Shown one piece after another: positions 1 to 10,586 of a stretch of 16,570 nucleotides of DNA; within the stretch, counting starts at the first letter, position 1, and every line of letters starts with the position of its first letter. The position numbers and the translations under genes were made by a program. The DNA is from Saccoglossus kowalevskii (Eukaryota > Hemichordata > Enteropneusta > Harrimaniidae): positions 178,083 through 194,652 of the forward strand of contig NW_003147278.1 of NCBI RefSeq assembly GCF_000003605.2, written 5' to 3'. The notes under the pieces were generated by a model. That model ran no database searches and was not told where the DNA came from. It was given only the letters and a program-made list of their open reading frames with translations.

Positions 1-1195
1 AGTATCTTTATTGTAATTTGTATATACCAATTCGTATATACCGAGGAAACGACCCCGATTGAAGGTCATGTATTTTATGACGTCACCAATTCGTGTGTAG
101 GTACTGCTTCTAGATCTGTGCCGCAAGTTGAAATGATGGACTCAAACCTTCCTGAGTCTGGCCAATGTATATGCATGATTCAGTGACACCACCTGGGTTT
201 CCACATGAGCTAATCAGAATGTAATCTTGCTAGCAGCTGTCATGTAGACAACTCAGTAGATCATAAACATCCTCTGTTATTCAAATAACAGCACAACGGT
301 AGATTCCAATTCCTACCCCCCAAAGTTGTAAACACCCTTTTTTATGTAAATCACAAGCACACCTGGTAGATTCAACTGTCCTTCCAGAGTTGAAAAAAGT
401 TTGACCTGTAAATCACCTTTATGACAGTTATCACAATGCACACCGTTTCTTCCCATGATTCCATGCACACTTCCATTTGCAGGGTTTGAGGTAATAGACT
501 ATTGTCGGTTGAGGAAAATCACGAGTTTCAGCAGGTAAAATGATCAATATATGTTTTGTGCTTGGCAAATGATTTGAAGATATCATTATAAACCACTAAA
601 GTGGAAAATTATCTTCTGTATGTAGCAGACTTGAAATCACGAGGTTAATGTAGACAGAGAGGGCGTTGTTTGAAGAATATTAAAAAATGAGCCCTGTAAT
701 AAAGACAGCAACATGCCTCTCTGGCAAATGAATATAATTCATCTTTGTCATTTTCAAAGAGCAGGTATTAAAAACATGCAAATGTTTAACAATATTAAAA
801 GACTATTATGTTATGCATGAGTGTCTGTCGATCTGTCTGTGACAGTAACCATGGAAACATTTCATTCCTAACAAGTCTCAGAAATCCTTGTCAAAATATG
901 ACACAGGTGATACAAAACATTATAATTTTTGTTAACAACCAAACACGTCTCATTCAGTGAAAATCTTTACTTTCGTCGTTTTTTGCGTCGAAAATCTGTT
1001 GCATACGAACAAATCATTACATAAAAGACCCAGAACACTTTTCAGCGGTATTTGAAACTCACTGATTGTCTCTGATGGTCAATTTTTTCTAGCATTTGAC
1101 TCAACGGATCATGTGGCTGTGAAAGTTTGGCATTTTTTCAAACTGATTTGTAAGAGTTTGTAAATCTAGTTTCTCAACTTGTCTCTTTATTATAG
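1..1195. other. Non-coding AT-rich stretch
   Basis: I see no supportable gene here. All frames are interrupted by frequent stops. A short near-repeat (the tract around 'gtatatacc') occurs twice in the first 45 bases, and a 5-bp-arm dyad ('ccactaaagtgg') lies at 593-604. The only element with a relative elsewhere in the window is the dispersed repeat at 704-786, listed separately. If the candidate exon at 1196 is real, this stretch would be the intron before it, but no convincing upstream exon was found. Confidence 0.6.
704..786 (+). repeat. Dispersed repeat, copy A
   Basis: This ~83-bp segment resembles 9968-10051 in the same orientation. Both copies carry 'tgcct.tctg.caaatgaata' (19 of 21 bases equal) near the left and an identical 'catgcaaatgtt' at the right end, with nearly equal spacing. 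By eye the two are roughly two-thirds identical with a few 1-2 base gaps. Weaker similarity may extend about 60 bases further left, to a shared 'gttaatgta'. The likeliest reading is two old copies of one interspersed element such as a SINE or MITE fragment. No terminal repeats or target-site duplications could be made out. Confidence 0.55.
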
Positions 1196-1435
1196 TTTCG
1201 AGCCGTGTTCAAGATAGCTTTCCCCCATATAGTAATTGTCGGCAAATTAATCGTACTAACTCTATTATCATTTGTACGCCAGCAGACTGTAGTGTGTAAT
1301 TATGTACTGGAAATAATATACACGATGTTAACTCCTGCTCCCCGGGAGATAAAAACAGACACACACGTCGATGGTACAGTCGCCCCAGAAATTGCCCAAG
1401 ATACAGCTCAAACCTTGTTACCTAGCCCCGTTTAA
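1196..1435 (+). CDS. Candidate 3'-terminal coding exon, unknown protein
   Basis: An 80-codon frame runs from directly after a splice-acceptor-like tract (pyrimidine-rich, ending 'ttattatag' at 1195) to TAA at 1433-1435. I do not recognise the protein. Residues ~8-27 are strongly hydrophobic (run IVIVG, LIVLTLLSFV) and could be a membrane helix. The last ~30 residues are hydrophilic and acidic/threonine-rich (APREIKTD, VAPEIAQDTAQT), ending in SPV. A poly(A) signal lies 110 bases downstream at 1546. Together these resemble a terminal exon of a membrane protein with a short tail. No upstream exon was identified, no start codon is needed in this model, and frames of this length also arise by chance in this window. 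The call is therefore weak. Confidence 0.2.
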   Translation, partial: FRAVFKIAFPHIVIVGKLIVLTLLSFVRQQTVVCNYVLEIIYTMLTPAPREIKTDTHVDGTVAPEIAQDTAQTLLPSPV

Positions 1436-1545
1436 TATTCAGCATTACAGTTTACAATTTTATGCGTGGAAATGTTCTGTACAGGTGAAAACATTCAATA
1501 CAAGCTTTACTGTTCCTTCTTTAATCCATGCATCACAAGTGAAGC

Positions 1546-1551
1546 AATAAA
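1546..1551 (+). promoter_or_regulatory. Poly(A) signal AATAAA
   Basis: A canonical AATAAA is followed within 10-35 bases by a T/GT-rich stretch ('tagttgctatgtgctcattg', then 'cttcttctgtc'), the usual arrangement of a cleavage and polyadenylation site. It sits 110 bases after the stop of the candidate exon at 1196-1435. AATAAA is common in AT-rich DNA, so its value depends on that exon being real. Confidence 0.3.
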
Positions 1552-2833
1552 GTTAGTTGCTATGTGCTCATTGCTCTTCTTCTGTCTTTAGTCTTTGCGA
1601 TGGTATATTAGTCATTTCTGATACATTTGGCGTCATATTTTCATATATGAAAACCGTGACAAAAATCATTAGTTTGATGTTTTTGTTCGGGGTTTAGTGT
1701 TCCGAACCACACGTAACTCCGGTGGCAGCCATTTTATTCCAAATAACTTATTGGATACTCCTGTAAAGTGAACTACTTGTGGTCTACTTCAAATGCTTAC
1801 ATATACTGACCACAGTTTTGTTTAAAGAAATGTAGAAATAAATGTCTTCCCATTCAAGTAGGATACAGGGAAAATATACAACAACCGTAAATACCACGAT
1901 GTCAAAATTAAATACTAATATGGACGACCATTTGCTAACGTTTTAACCATTAGATGGTAAAGGCACGACCTTTGGTGTTATTAGACACGAGCTTATATGG
2001 ATGTATGTTGGAACTAGAATATCTCTTTCTGAATTTTAATATCTCTATTTCCTTTTTCTATATTGTTGCAACTCAATAATAAAAAACACAATTTTAGTCT
2101 CAAGATTATAATAGTTCAGCAAGCGCAAATTATCTAGCTGTCATTGCCCATAGAGAAGTGTATATCTAGTATGAAAATTGAACACCTATGATAAGAAGGA
2201 ACAGCCAATATAAACTGGTCAGAAATATTATGCATTTGCGAATAGGCTGAAAGTAAGGAGGAATAATAATTAACATGTGATCAAAGATGAACAAAAATTA
2301 TTATCAATAAAACAAGAATGTAAAAACTGGCCATTCAATCAATCCATTCTTCCCACACACAAGCTGGTCGATTCGCTGTAGAATAATGGAATGTATATCA
2401 CATTTACTTCGGTTAAAGTAAATGTCAGGCACAAGGCTTAGTCGCCATATTTTCAATTTGCCAAATATAATCACATTTCGACCTCCTGAGTACTTTAACC
2501 AACTTGATATTTATCACGAAAGCCTCTCATAAGAAAAATAATTAAATTTTGACCAGTCATATGATTTGGTAGCCATCTTGAATTTCCTTACAAATTACAC
2601 CAAATTTTAGTATTTATGTATTGAGTATTTATGACTCATGCATTCTTTATAACCAATATACTCGCACTTTTACATGTTTGACCAAAGCATCATCTTATAA
2701 AAAATACCCAACATATTAAAGCATATTCAGCCATCAAACTTGGACCCGACACATATATTTGTCATATTATATTCACCAACCCAGTCGAGAAGAACAACAA
2801 ACAATCTATGATGAAAACCCTTTGTTGTGATTG
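1552..2833. other. Non-coding AT-rich stretch
   Basis: No gene is visible. The stretch contains the hairpin at 2400-2425. Three 'gccat' sites of similar flavour ('gcagccattttattcc' near 1725, 'tcgccatattttcaatttgcc' near 2442, 'gtagccatcttgaatttcc' near 2570) hint at small related repeat pieces, but the similarity is too short to define an element. Confidence 0.5.
2400..2425. repeat. Perfect 10-bp inverted repeat (hairpin)
   Basis: The arms 'acatttactt' (2400-2409) and 'aagtaaatgt' (2416-2425) are perfectly complementary around the 6-base loop 'cggtta'. It stands alone in AT-rich DNA with no T-tract typical of a bacterial terminator. It may be a relic of a small palindromic transposon or a chance dyad. 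Confidence 0.6.
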
Positions 2834-2879
2834 AATGGTTGGTTGATCGATTTATTAATAGGTTGGTTGGTTGGTTTAC
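2834..2879. repeat. GGTT microsatellite, interrupted
   Basis: GGTT repeats occur in two blocks, 'ggttggtt' and then 'ggttggttggttggttt', separated by about 20 bases. The second block abuts the 3' (coding-sense) end of the reverse-transcriptase pseudogene. On the pseudogene's sense strand this reads as a CCAA-type tract directly after the last recognisable codons. Confidence 0.7.
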
Positions 2880-3353
2880 AGATTTGTTTGGAAAAGGAAA
2901 TTCTCCGAGCTCTGCTCTACATGCAATATTAGGGAAAAATCTTATTTAGATTCAATGGTTGTTTGCAAAATTGGAGGTGAACTTTTTCTGTTGATGTTTT
3001 ATCCCATTTATTGTTATCTAAGATTTCAATTCCCTACATTTCTGCACCATATAATAAGACAGGTTTTACACATGTCTTGAAAATGTGGACAACTGTGTTG
3101 CAGTCAGTTCCTTTTGGTAAGTATTTTGACATTGCTTATCAAATTTTAGTTTTGTTTATATCTATTTGTAGTTTCCATTCAGTGCAGTAATCATCCAACA
3201 TATTAAGAGACCATTGCATCATCTTCATGGGAAAAGTGAATTGACATTGTTGTTATTTAGTTTAACAGCATCAGTAGATTCATATCTTAGGGCATCATAC
3301 AGATCATTTACAAAAATATTGAAAAGGCGTGGACTTCACAATCGTGTTTTACC
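2880..3353 (-). pseudogene. Decayed LINE reverse transcriptase, C-terminal part
   Basis: Reading the minus strand, recognisable pieces of a non-LTR reverse transcriptase follow in the family's order but in several frames. First comes SPRLFNIFVNDL (about 3335-3300), the usual LSP..FNIFVNDL block. A D-D remnant of the YADD catalytic box follows at 3218-3229, now reading HEDD in another frame. Next is LNMLDDYCTEWKL...NKTK (about 3207-3145), then TCVKPVLLYGAEM (3081-3037), then EKVHLQFCK, and finally ELGEFPF at the left end. Inactivating damage includes TGA at 3225-3227 and 3139-3141, TAG at 3034-3036 where the family has Trp, and at least three frame changes. The N-terminal RT, endonuclease and 3' end are missing. 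The type resembles RTs abundant in marine invertebrate genomes; clade assignment (Jockey/I-like) is uncertain. Confidence 0.85.
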
Positions 3354-4293
3354 CGTTTAGTTGTTTGAAACAAGAGTGATATTTGTTGGCCAAAACGTAT
3401 ACATGATGTTGTAAACACCAAAATGATCATGTTTATTCTGTTTACACTGTCGACCCATATATGTTTACCGTTTTAAAAATATCACTGAATGGAGAAGCCA
3501 ATTCACACAGAACAGGTTGCCTGCGGATGAATATAATCAATTAGCAACACCCAGTAGTAACATAAACTCCAGGCAAAATCATAACATGTAGCATTCCTAT
3601 TACACAACCCGACCCTTGCTTGCATGCATAATGCGTCGATTGAGCATAGAAATAAAAAAGGTGGAATAATACAATGGTCCACTGAAAAGGTATATATTCC
3701 CTTTTGTGGGTGTCATGTGTAAAAAAAATCCTGGTGATGTGTCATAGGTTGAAATGAACACACAAAATCAAAAACATGGTTCAATATTGACCGACATTTT
3801 CAGTAAATTGAAACTAACATCACGTAATAATTTCGCAAAAACCTCACATACATTGTACATGTCTTAAGTAAATTGGTCTAAACCCAGAAAGTGGGTGTTT
3901 CGAAAATGAAGGTTTTAGGATTTAGGAAGTACATACATTATTATACGCTTAATTGTAAATATAATACCCATCTATTGGTAACAACAAAAAGATGCAAATA
4001 CTTCATCAGTAACAACGAACAAACATTAGGTATCTACCTAATGCCACAATGTTATTTACGATTTTGCTTGTTGTTGTTTTTTACTGATCCCTGAAAATGC
4101 TGCAAGAATAACAAATATTGATTCGTTTGTGCGTGTTTTTATTATGAAACAAAGATAGCAAATAACCACACGAGGACACCTTTTACGGGAAGGAATGAAT
4201 TAGTAAATTTCACAGAATCATGGAAATATTTGGCCGTTCTCAAATTGTACCAAAGTGATAATAACATACCCATGTATAACATATCCAACTTTA
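3354..4293. other. Non-coding AT-rich stretch
   Basis: RT-like similarity ends abruptly at about 3353, and I find no continuation of the element on its 5' side. No gene, RNA or repeat of note is visible. The short open frames here are unremarkable and rich in codons expected from AT-rich DNA. Confidence 0.5.
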
Positions 4294-4337
4294 GATAACA
4301 ACATATCCGTGCATCGATAACAACATATCCGTGCATA
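4294..4337. repeat. 22-bp tandem duplication, two copies
   Basis: The units 4294-4315 and 4316-4337 ('gataacaacatatccgtgca' plus two bases) are identical except for the last base (c versus a). A partial relative ('gtataacatatccaac') lies just upstream at 4274, so the tract may once have had more units. It is a small local duplication; no function is apparent. Confidence 0.8.
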
Positions 4338-7129
4338 GATATGGCATATACTATACACAGCATATATACCAACTTTGTGTCATCTATTTTGGAGTTAATA
4401 CACGACAATTCCTCTAGTCAGTGGTTCTCTACTTACAATATACAAGTGTCGTACGCATGAATTTAAATCATGCAATATCCCCATTACATTGCAGGATATT
4501 AGTAGCAATTTGCAAGACAGTTAAATTTTTTAACACAATGTCTGAAACCTCTGGAGCGTGTCACTAATGTGAGTGTGGAGTTTCCTAACACTAACTGATC
4601 ATGCCATTACTTGTTATATTGTAATCAGTGCTTTATTGAGAAATATTACCATTATATATATTGGTCGTTCGTTGCCATAAACAGTATCAAGAACACTGCA
4701 ACTTCATAGCAATAGTTTAGGCCGCAAAGTAACAATATCTGTTTGAGTCGTCGAATATTGGGACATATTTCACTTTAGCATCAAAAGGGCAGCACGTACA
4801 AAAAACAAAAAAACAACGTTTGAGAACGAGGTTGATGCGCGTTTGAGTAAATTTCAGGTCTTACCCTGATGCTCAATCATAAAAAATATATCAAATACTT
4901 GCAAATATATCAAATAGCATATATTTGAATTTAATTGTCAAAACTAAGTATCTACTTTCAGCTCTGCAATACATTAATTATGGTTAATATTTAGTGATAT
5001 TTTCGAGGCTATGACTAAAACGTATCTCTAGATATAATTGACTTGTGTCATATGGCTAAATTTTATGCTCACAAAATCAAACTAATTCGAAGATGCATGA
5101 TTGTGTATAATTGGTAAAATTCATTTGATGAAACAAAAAAGCATGATATTGTTTCAATCATAAATAATATGTTGAATAACCTTCAAATGACCCAATGATT
5201 GACAATAATAATTCCCCAGAAAATATTTAAAATTACTAAAAAATACTATAATCCGCTATGCGCTGTCTGAAAATATTGGACATATTATTACATTTTACTT
5301 TCTCTGGAATCGATGTTCGTGACTGATGGTTCGATATGCAATGAATGTAGCACGTTAGATAGAATAGTTCCTCATTAATATCTTATGGAAGGTGCGCTAC
5401 GAAATACGGAAGCTGCAAATTATTAGCTATTGTTCCATATGGTACTGAATATCTAACATGGCTGACAAAGACAAAGGACAGAACTGAATACACAATTGAT
5501 CTACAATTGACGCACATCACAATGTAGAGATATTTAATTGTTTTTTCCCTTCCTTATTCGTAGGATTAATGTCGTGAAATCCGTAAATCGAAGTGATGTT
5601 TTTGAAGAGATACATTAGCCACATTCTTTATAAAATGGTTAAATGGAAGATACAGAAGAATACTCGCTGTTTTAGTCAACAATAGAACCAACATCGCAGG
5701 CTAGTCTTCTAGATTTCATTTAGCATCCCTTGTAAGTTACATCTGCACTTCTGTGTTTTACAGACATGCTTAGAAGAGATGATTGACTTCTACATTAATG
5801 TCAGAATTTTGAAAATTCATCATACTCAGACAAATAAATAAATAAAAAATAAATAAATAAACCATTCTACTTGGACGTTCCAGTGTGTTGTTTTCTACAC
5901 TACATTGAAGATTTATTCTGTGTTTACGGTTTTTATCTTTCGCCGCATCTATTTAAAATAGGAATCCACAGACGAGTATTCAATTAAAAAAGGACAACAA
6001 GGAATATGTACGTTGAATACCAAATTAATCGGAAATTATGCAAATTGTCATTTTAAAAGATAATCCAACTAATATGGATCATCTAGATTGCCCTATGTAA
6101 ACGAATTAACATATGACTCACCAAAATTTGCATATAGATGGCGATAAATGCTGTACATTTCCTCATGGTAACATTATCTGATGGTGCGGGATAGAGTAAA
6201 CATCAACACACATTGCAGTACGTATTTCAGATCCACCAATTATATCAGCGAGGTTTGGTAAGTATACTGGTAATACGATATTTCATTTGGGTCTATAACT
6301 GCCGGTAAATGGTATTGCTGTACGTTAACTCTAACCGTCTTTGGAGACTAAGAGTGTTTTTTCCGCCCCACAGGTGTTACCAGTAGTGTTGTGTAAGAAT
6401 TATCATGGGGATAGCGTTGGTTTGTTTCATATCTTGAACACGGCATGCTGCATGTTTTTTTGTATTTTTAGCTTGTACATTTCCAACTAGGCACTGTGTG
6501 ACTGTGTTTATTACGTATTCTATTCGCACGATATCATGTTACTAAGTTTGTATGGCATGATTTCACTATTTTGATTCTATACGTGTATGTTTTGTAGCAA
6601 ATTCTGCATCAAGACGAGTCGAATTTTGGTTATGCTGATTATTGTAATGGTATTTGCCACTTTTTGTGTCGAAGTTAACACTGGGTTCAAATTGCCCGGT
6701 GTTCCTCTGCATGCAGACAAGTAGATCGTTCTATTTATAAATTAACCTCAAAACTAAATCTGTTCACAAATGATAATTCGGTTGTATATACTAACGTGTT
6801 TTAAATGAGTCAATATTGGTTAATAAGATAGATACGTGTGTGACATATAGAAGTTATTTTTACAAGAAATTAATCTATGTGCCCGGAACACCCCTCTATC
6901 ATAATTATCAAATTCGACCTTGTGTATTGTCGCGTTAGTAGTAATCTAGCCATGTGCAAATTCAATGTTATTAGTAAGTTGTTTGTACACAATATCTTGC
7001 TACGTTTGCTTGTTATCGGCACACTAGCATCGATGGGTCGCTGCTCACACGCTTTGCTAGGGATTACTTTCTAATGATAGTGAGTAAATATATATATCTA
7101 TTATTTTATTTCTGAACCATATCACTTTG
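4338..7129. other. Non-coding AT-rich stretch
   Basis: No gene could be supported across this long interval. It holds the AAAT microsatellite at 5832-5861 and otherwise only low-complexity A/T runs and scattered short frames. The 65-codon plus-strand frame at 6877-7074 shows no recognisable motif and has no convincing start context. Confidence 0.5.
5832..5861. repeat. AAAT microsatellite, interrupted
   Basis: Repeats of AAAT form two short blocks joined by a run of six A's. A second AAAT tract occurs at 9203-9220. Such tracts often mark old retroposon tails, but no element is recognisable next to this one. Confidence 0.75.
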
Positions 7130-7790
7130 TCTATCGGGGTTGGGGCATACTCCACGCCAGGGTAAAATCGATCCAGTGCAATTCATCTTTCCGGTCGATG
7201 TGCAGCGTATAAACGAGCTGAACATGTGTCCTGTGAATTGAGAAGCACACGCTTTCAAGACGAAATTGCGGTTATTCCCTGGTCCTCCACGCCGAGTCTT
7301 TACGTGTTTCTCATTATTTGCGCGCCGTTCACCATTTTTGTCAATTTCAAGCGTATATCACTCTATTCCATCTGGTGGTGTCCGCGAGAGTTAACAGCTT
7401 GGTGTAGATACGCCAGTTTGCTGATTCGGAATGCCTACCTGGCTGACCGTCTCCCACAATCGATCTATTCTGCAACTTTTAAAGGATTTTGGTTTTATTA
7501 GTCCCTGTATATCTTGTCATACGAACGCCGACTTATGGACTGATACAATATTATTGACTCTGAGTTGCGATTTTCGAAAGAGAGTATCAATTTTGGATTT
7601 CCTCCAGATATTGTCTTACTGTTGTCATCGAGTGCTTTAACTCGTTAAGACTGTGACATCACGTTTTTGTTTTCCTGGCAGAGTGCTCTTTTTGCTGATC
7701 GTCGGCTAATGCAGCAACGTCGTCTGCAGAACAACCTGCGTGTATTGACGTCGATGGTTTTAACCCCATTCAGCTGACAATATTCGATTC
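7130..7790. other. GC- and CpG-richer block of unknown nature
   Basis: This block stands out by eye from its AT-rich flanks through many CpG dinucleotides ('tgcgcgccgttc', 'gtgtccgcgag', 'cgtcgtctgc'). It holds two overlapping plus-strand frames (91 codons ending at 7501, 69 codons ending at 7640). It also holds a good splice-acceptor-like tract ('tttttgttttcctggcag', ending near 7681) followed by about 32 open codons to TGA, rich in Arg/Gln/Leu. None matches a protein I recognise. It could be a gene's 5' region, an unrecognised transposon fragment, or an LTR-like sequence. No terminal repeats were found. Confidence 0.35.
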
Positions 7791-9967
7791 ACCTCGTGTT
7801 AATTCTATTAATTATAATGTTCAACAAAAGTAAATTTTAAACGTTTAAATTGCAATTTCCAATCATTGAAGTCTTCATAAACGCGGTAAACAGAAGCAGA
7901 CAATGTCTACCGAAACACAAATAATTCGACGAGTTCGTACGATTTGAATGTCAGTCAATAAATATATAAATAACACATTGATTTGCATATCGTCAGTGAA
8001 ATACCCACCGATGCTCCATGATATCCATAGCGAAGTATTTAAAAAGTCGTATGTAGTGAATAGTGCATTATATTAACGCCCTTTGTGGTATTTTCTTGAT
8101 ACCTTTATTTGAATACACATTTCCATGTATCTAGTAATAATTTCAGCGAAAAGTATTCGTGGCTGTGCCACCATTTGCGACAGTGTATCTGCTTCCGATA
8201 TAAACAAAGAAATGTGCCACCATATCACTTTTAAGGACGGGTGTATTATTTCCCGGTGAAAGTTGTAAAATATAACGCTTTATCACCCCTCAAGTATGGG
8301 ACAGTCAATGTCATTGGGGGGAAAAAAGTCACATGGTCGTTAGATGAATTTTCATATTGGCCTCACTCAACGTATTTTTTGCTTCTGTCGTCATTGTGTG
8401 TTATTGGTCTCTAATTTCATAACATTCGGGACACTTAGATTATTGTTAACTATAAAAAGGATGGATGATACTTTCGAATGCGTTTCTCTACTGATGGCTA
8501 ATTTTGATTTTAAGTAGAAACGTCTGCTTTTTGGCTCACACTTTTACCTCGCTTTTATCTCACCAAGCGTCGATAAACGATTCGTTTATATATGTCCATG
8601 ACAGAATTTGTCCCCCTCCGTCATTCATGCTGTGGGTTTCTGTAGCTATACGCAAAAAGGCTCCAATGTACACAGATGTTACTATGTACCATATGTTGTA
8701 TGTAACGTATCGTTTATACTAATACAAACATATAAAAATATATATTTATATTTGCATATAAACGATGAAAAACCATGAAAAATGGATATACAGTGATGTA
8801 TGATCGTTAAAAATAAGACTGTGGAAACAAAATAGTGATAATAAAATAGATATCGTTATATATCCGTGGAATGTATCATATATATATGCCAGAAATTGAA
8901 AAATTATATATATAGTGTAGATACGAAAGTCGATTATTTCAAAACAAGAGTGCTCAATACAAAATAAAATAGATAGGTACGGTAATAGAGAAATAATTAT
9001 TAAGACACAGCTACATAGGGAGAAATCAATTAGTCAATCAATTACTAAATCAGTTAGGCAGGGAACATGATAATGGCTACTTATTCCAGTGCCTACAACT
9101 AAACAAGGCAATCGTACGCTAAATGAAAATATGTTGTATTCATGAGACGCCTACATGTCTTTCTATTTATAAAACAGGCAAAAAATATGTGTAAAACAAA
9201 ACAAAATAAATAAATAAATACAACACATTACATTACAAAAGAATACAATACCATAAACTGTCAACACATTTCAGTGTTAATGGTGAGAGTTTAAAATTGT
9301 GGGCTAAAATGATCGTATGATTGTTATTTAAAACAGTCAAGATACAGAGGAATACATCTGCGAATTTGTACGATATTTAGTTAGTTTGTGAAATGACGAC
9401 GAGATTCGAAAACAATAATCAAGTTGGCTTGTAACGAATAATATATATTACAGTGCAATATTATCTTGTCTTATTATGTCATATCATGGCTTAGTTCTGT
9501 GCCTTGTCACAGACTTCGACTATCTTAGAAATGCACATACCTATATGGAGTCAATTAATTCAATTGAATTTTGTATGCAGAAAAATTCATCAAAACACCT
9601 TTTCAATTTTTTGTCTGGAAATATTATATTCGATTTCACACTACAATAGACATATAAATTCAGTCGTGTAAGCAAGCTGAATAGAAATTTTACTGGTAGG
9701 AGTTGTCATAGCAATTTATAAAACTACTTCTTGACGGGTCATTGAGTCCATCAATCAGACCTCTCGGACGACAACCACCGAATTACTCATCACACATTCA
9801 TTTAGTATTAATTATTCACTATACAGTAGTTCTGCATAGTGTCAAGAGTATGATCTATTTTGAAATCAGTGATCTATAAACATTATTAAAACAGTATTCA
9901 AACAATATTGTTAATGTAATGATGTGGTCAACTATTACACGACTTACAACAAGATGGTACAATTATA
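7791..9967. other. Non-coding AT-rich stretch
   Basis: No gene is visible. It contains several TA-rich tracts (about 8730-8760 and 8875-8920), the AAAT tract at 9194-9220, and a 14-bp palindrome 'aattcaattgaatt' at 9557-9570. The 72-codon frame at 8504-8722 has no recognisable features. Confidence 0.5.
9194..9220. repeat. A-rich AAAC/AAAT microsatellite
   Basis: The tract runs 'aaaacaaaacaaaataaat' and then further AAAT units. It is simple sequence with no recognisable adjoining element. Confidence 0.7.
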
Positions 9968-10051
9968 GACATAACAATCTGCCTGTCTGCCAAATGAATA
10001 CAACTTCTCTCTGCCCAATTCACAGATAAAGTGTTAATTCATGCAAATGTT
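9968..10051 (+). repeat. Dispersed repeat, copy B
   Basis: This is the partner of copy A at 704-786, in the same orientation and at nearly the same length. It shares the exact right-end 'catgcaaatgtt' and the near-exact 'tgcctgtctgccaaatgaat' block. The two copies lie about 9.2 kb apart, so they are independent insertions or an old segmental duplication rather than local tandem copies. This copy ends about 535 bases before the 210-bp array. Confidence 0.55.
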
Positions 10052-10442
10052 CTTATATTTGAATCTGTTTCAGGACATTTTAGAAAAGTATTTTTGAAGC
10101 ATAACAATACAAACACAAGATTTGGTGTCACAGTTTGCTCCCAATTCAGATTGGAATATTACCAGCAATAATTAATAAAGCTTGTTCAGTATACCATTTA
10201 TTCCCGACATCATATTTAATTTTGGTTTCAAGCTGCAGAATATTTAAACAATAACCCAACAACCAATAAACATATTTTTCACCTACCACACAAATTGTAA
10301 TCATAATTGAACAACCAAGAAATCAACAAATATCAGGCTGCATCCTGAAAACAACGAGATAGCACATTACAACCAGTCAATGTGAACATTAAATCCTCCA
10401 CCTATCCCAATACATCCTACAGAATTATTAGTTCCTATACTC

Positions 10443-10549
10443 ATTTGCATATATGTACAACAAGCTTAGCCAATAGATGCACCTGACTCATCAAACTTTT
10501 GTTCAACCACTCCTTCTAATTATTGTTGAGTGACGGTGCTATTTATAAA
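10443..10549 (+). promoter_or_regulatory. Promoter-like motif cluster before the tandem array
   Basis: Four motifs fall in a plausible order: octamer ATTTGCAT (10443-10450), CCAAT (10470-10474), AP-1-type TGACTCA (10484-10490) and TATAAA (10544-10549). Standard Pol II spacing would put initiation near 10575, just before the first array unit at 10587. Each motif is short and TATAAA is frequent in AT-rich DNA, so the combination is suggestive only. Confidence 0.2.
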
Positions 10550-10586
10550 GCAAAGGGATCCTTACAAAGAATTAAACAGGTCTAAT

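Noticed and set aside
2871-3080. 69-codon plus-strand frame
   Set aside because: It is a shadow over the minus-strand RT pseudogene, whose ordered conserved blocks are far better support.
4142-4408. 88-codon minus-strand frame
   Set aside because: It covers the 22-bp duplication, has Tyr/Ile/Leu/Cys-rich composition typical of AT-rich chance frames, and shows no recognisable motif.
7226-7640. Two overlapping plus-strand frames of 91 and 69 codons as genes
   Set aside because: They overlap in different frames, lack conserved motifs, and are explained by locally higher GC content.
9557-9570. Palindrome 'aattcaattgaatt'
   Set aside because: Self-complementary AT-only tracts of this size are expected by chance in DNA this AT-rich.
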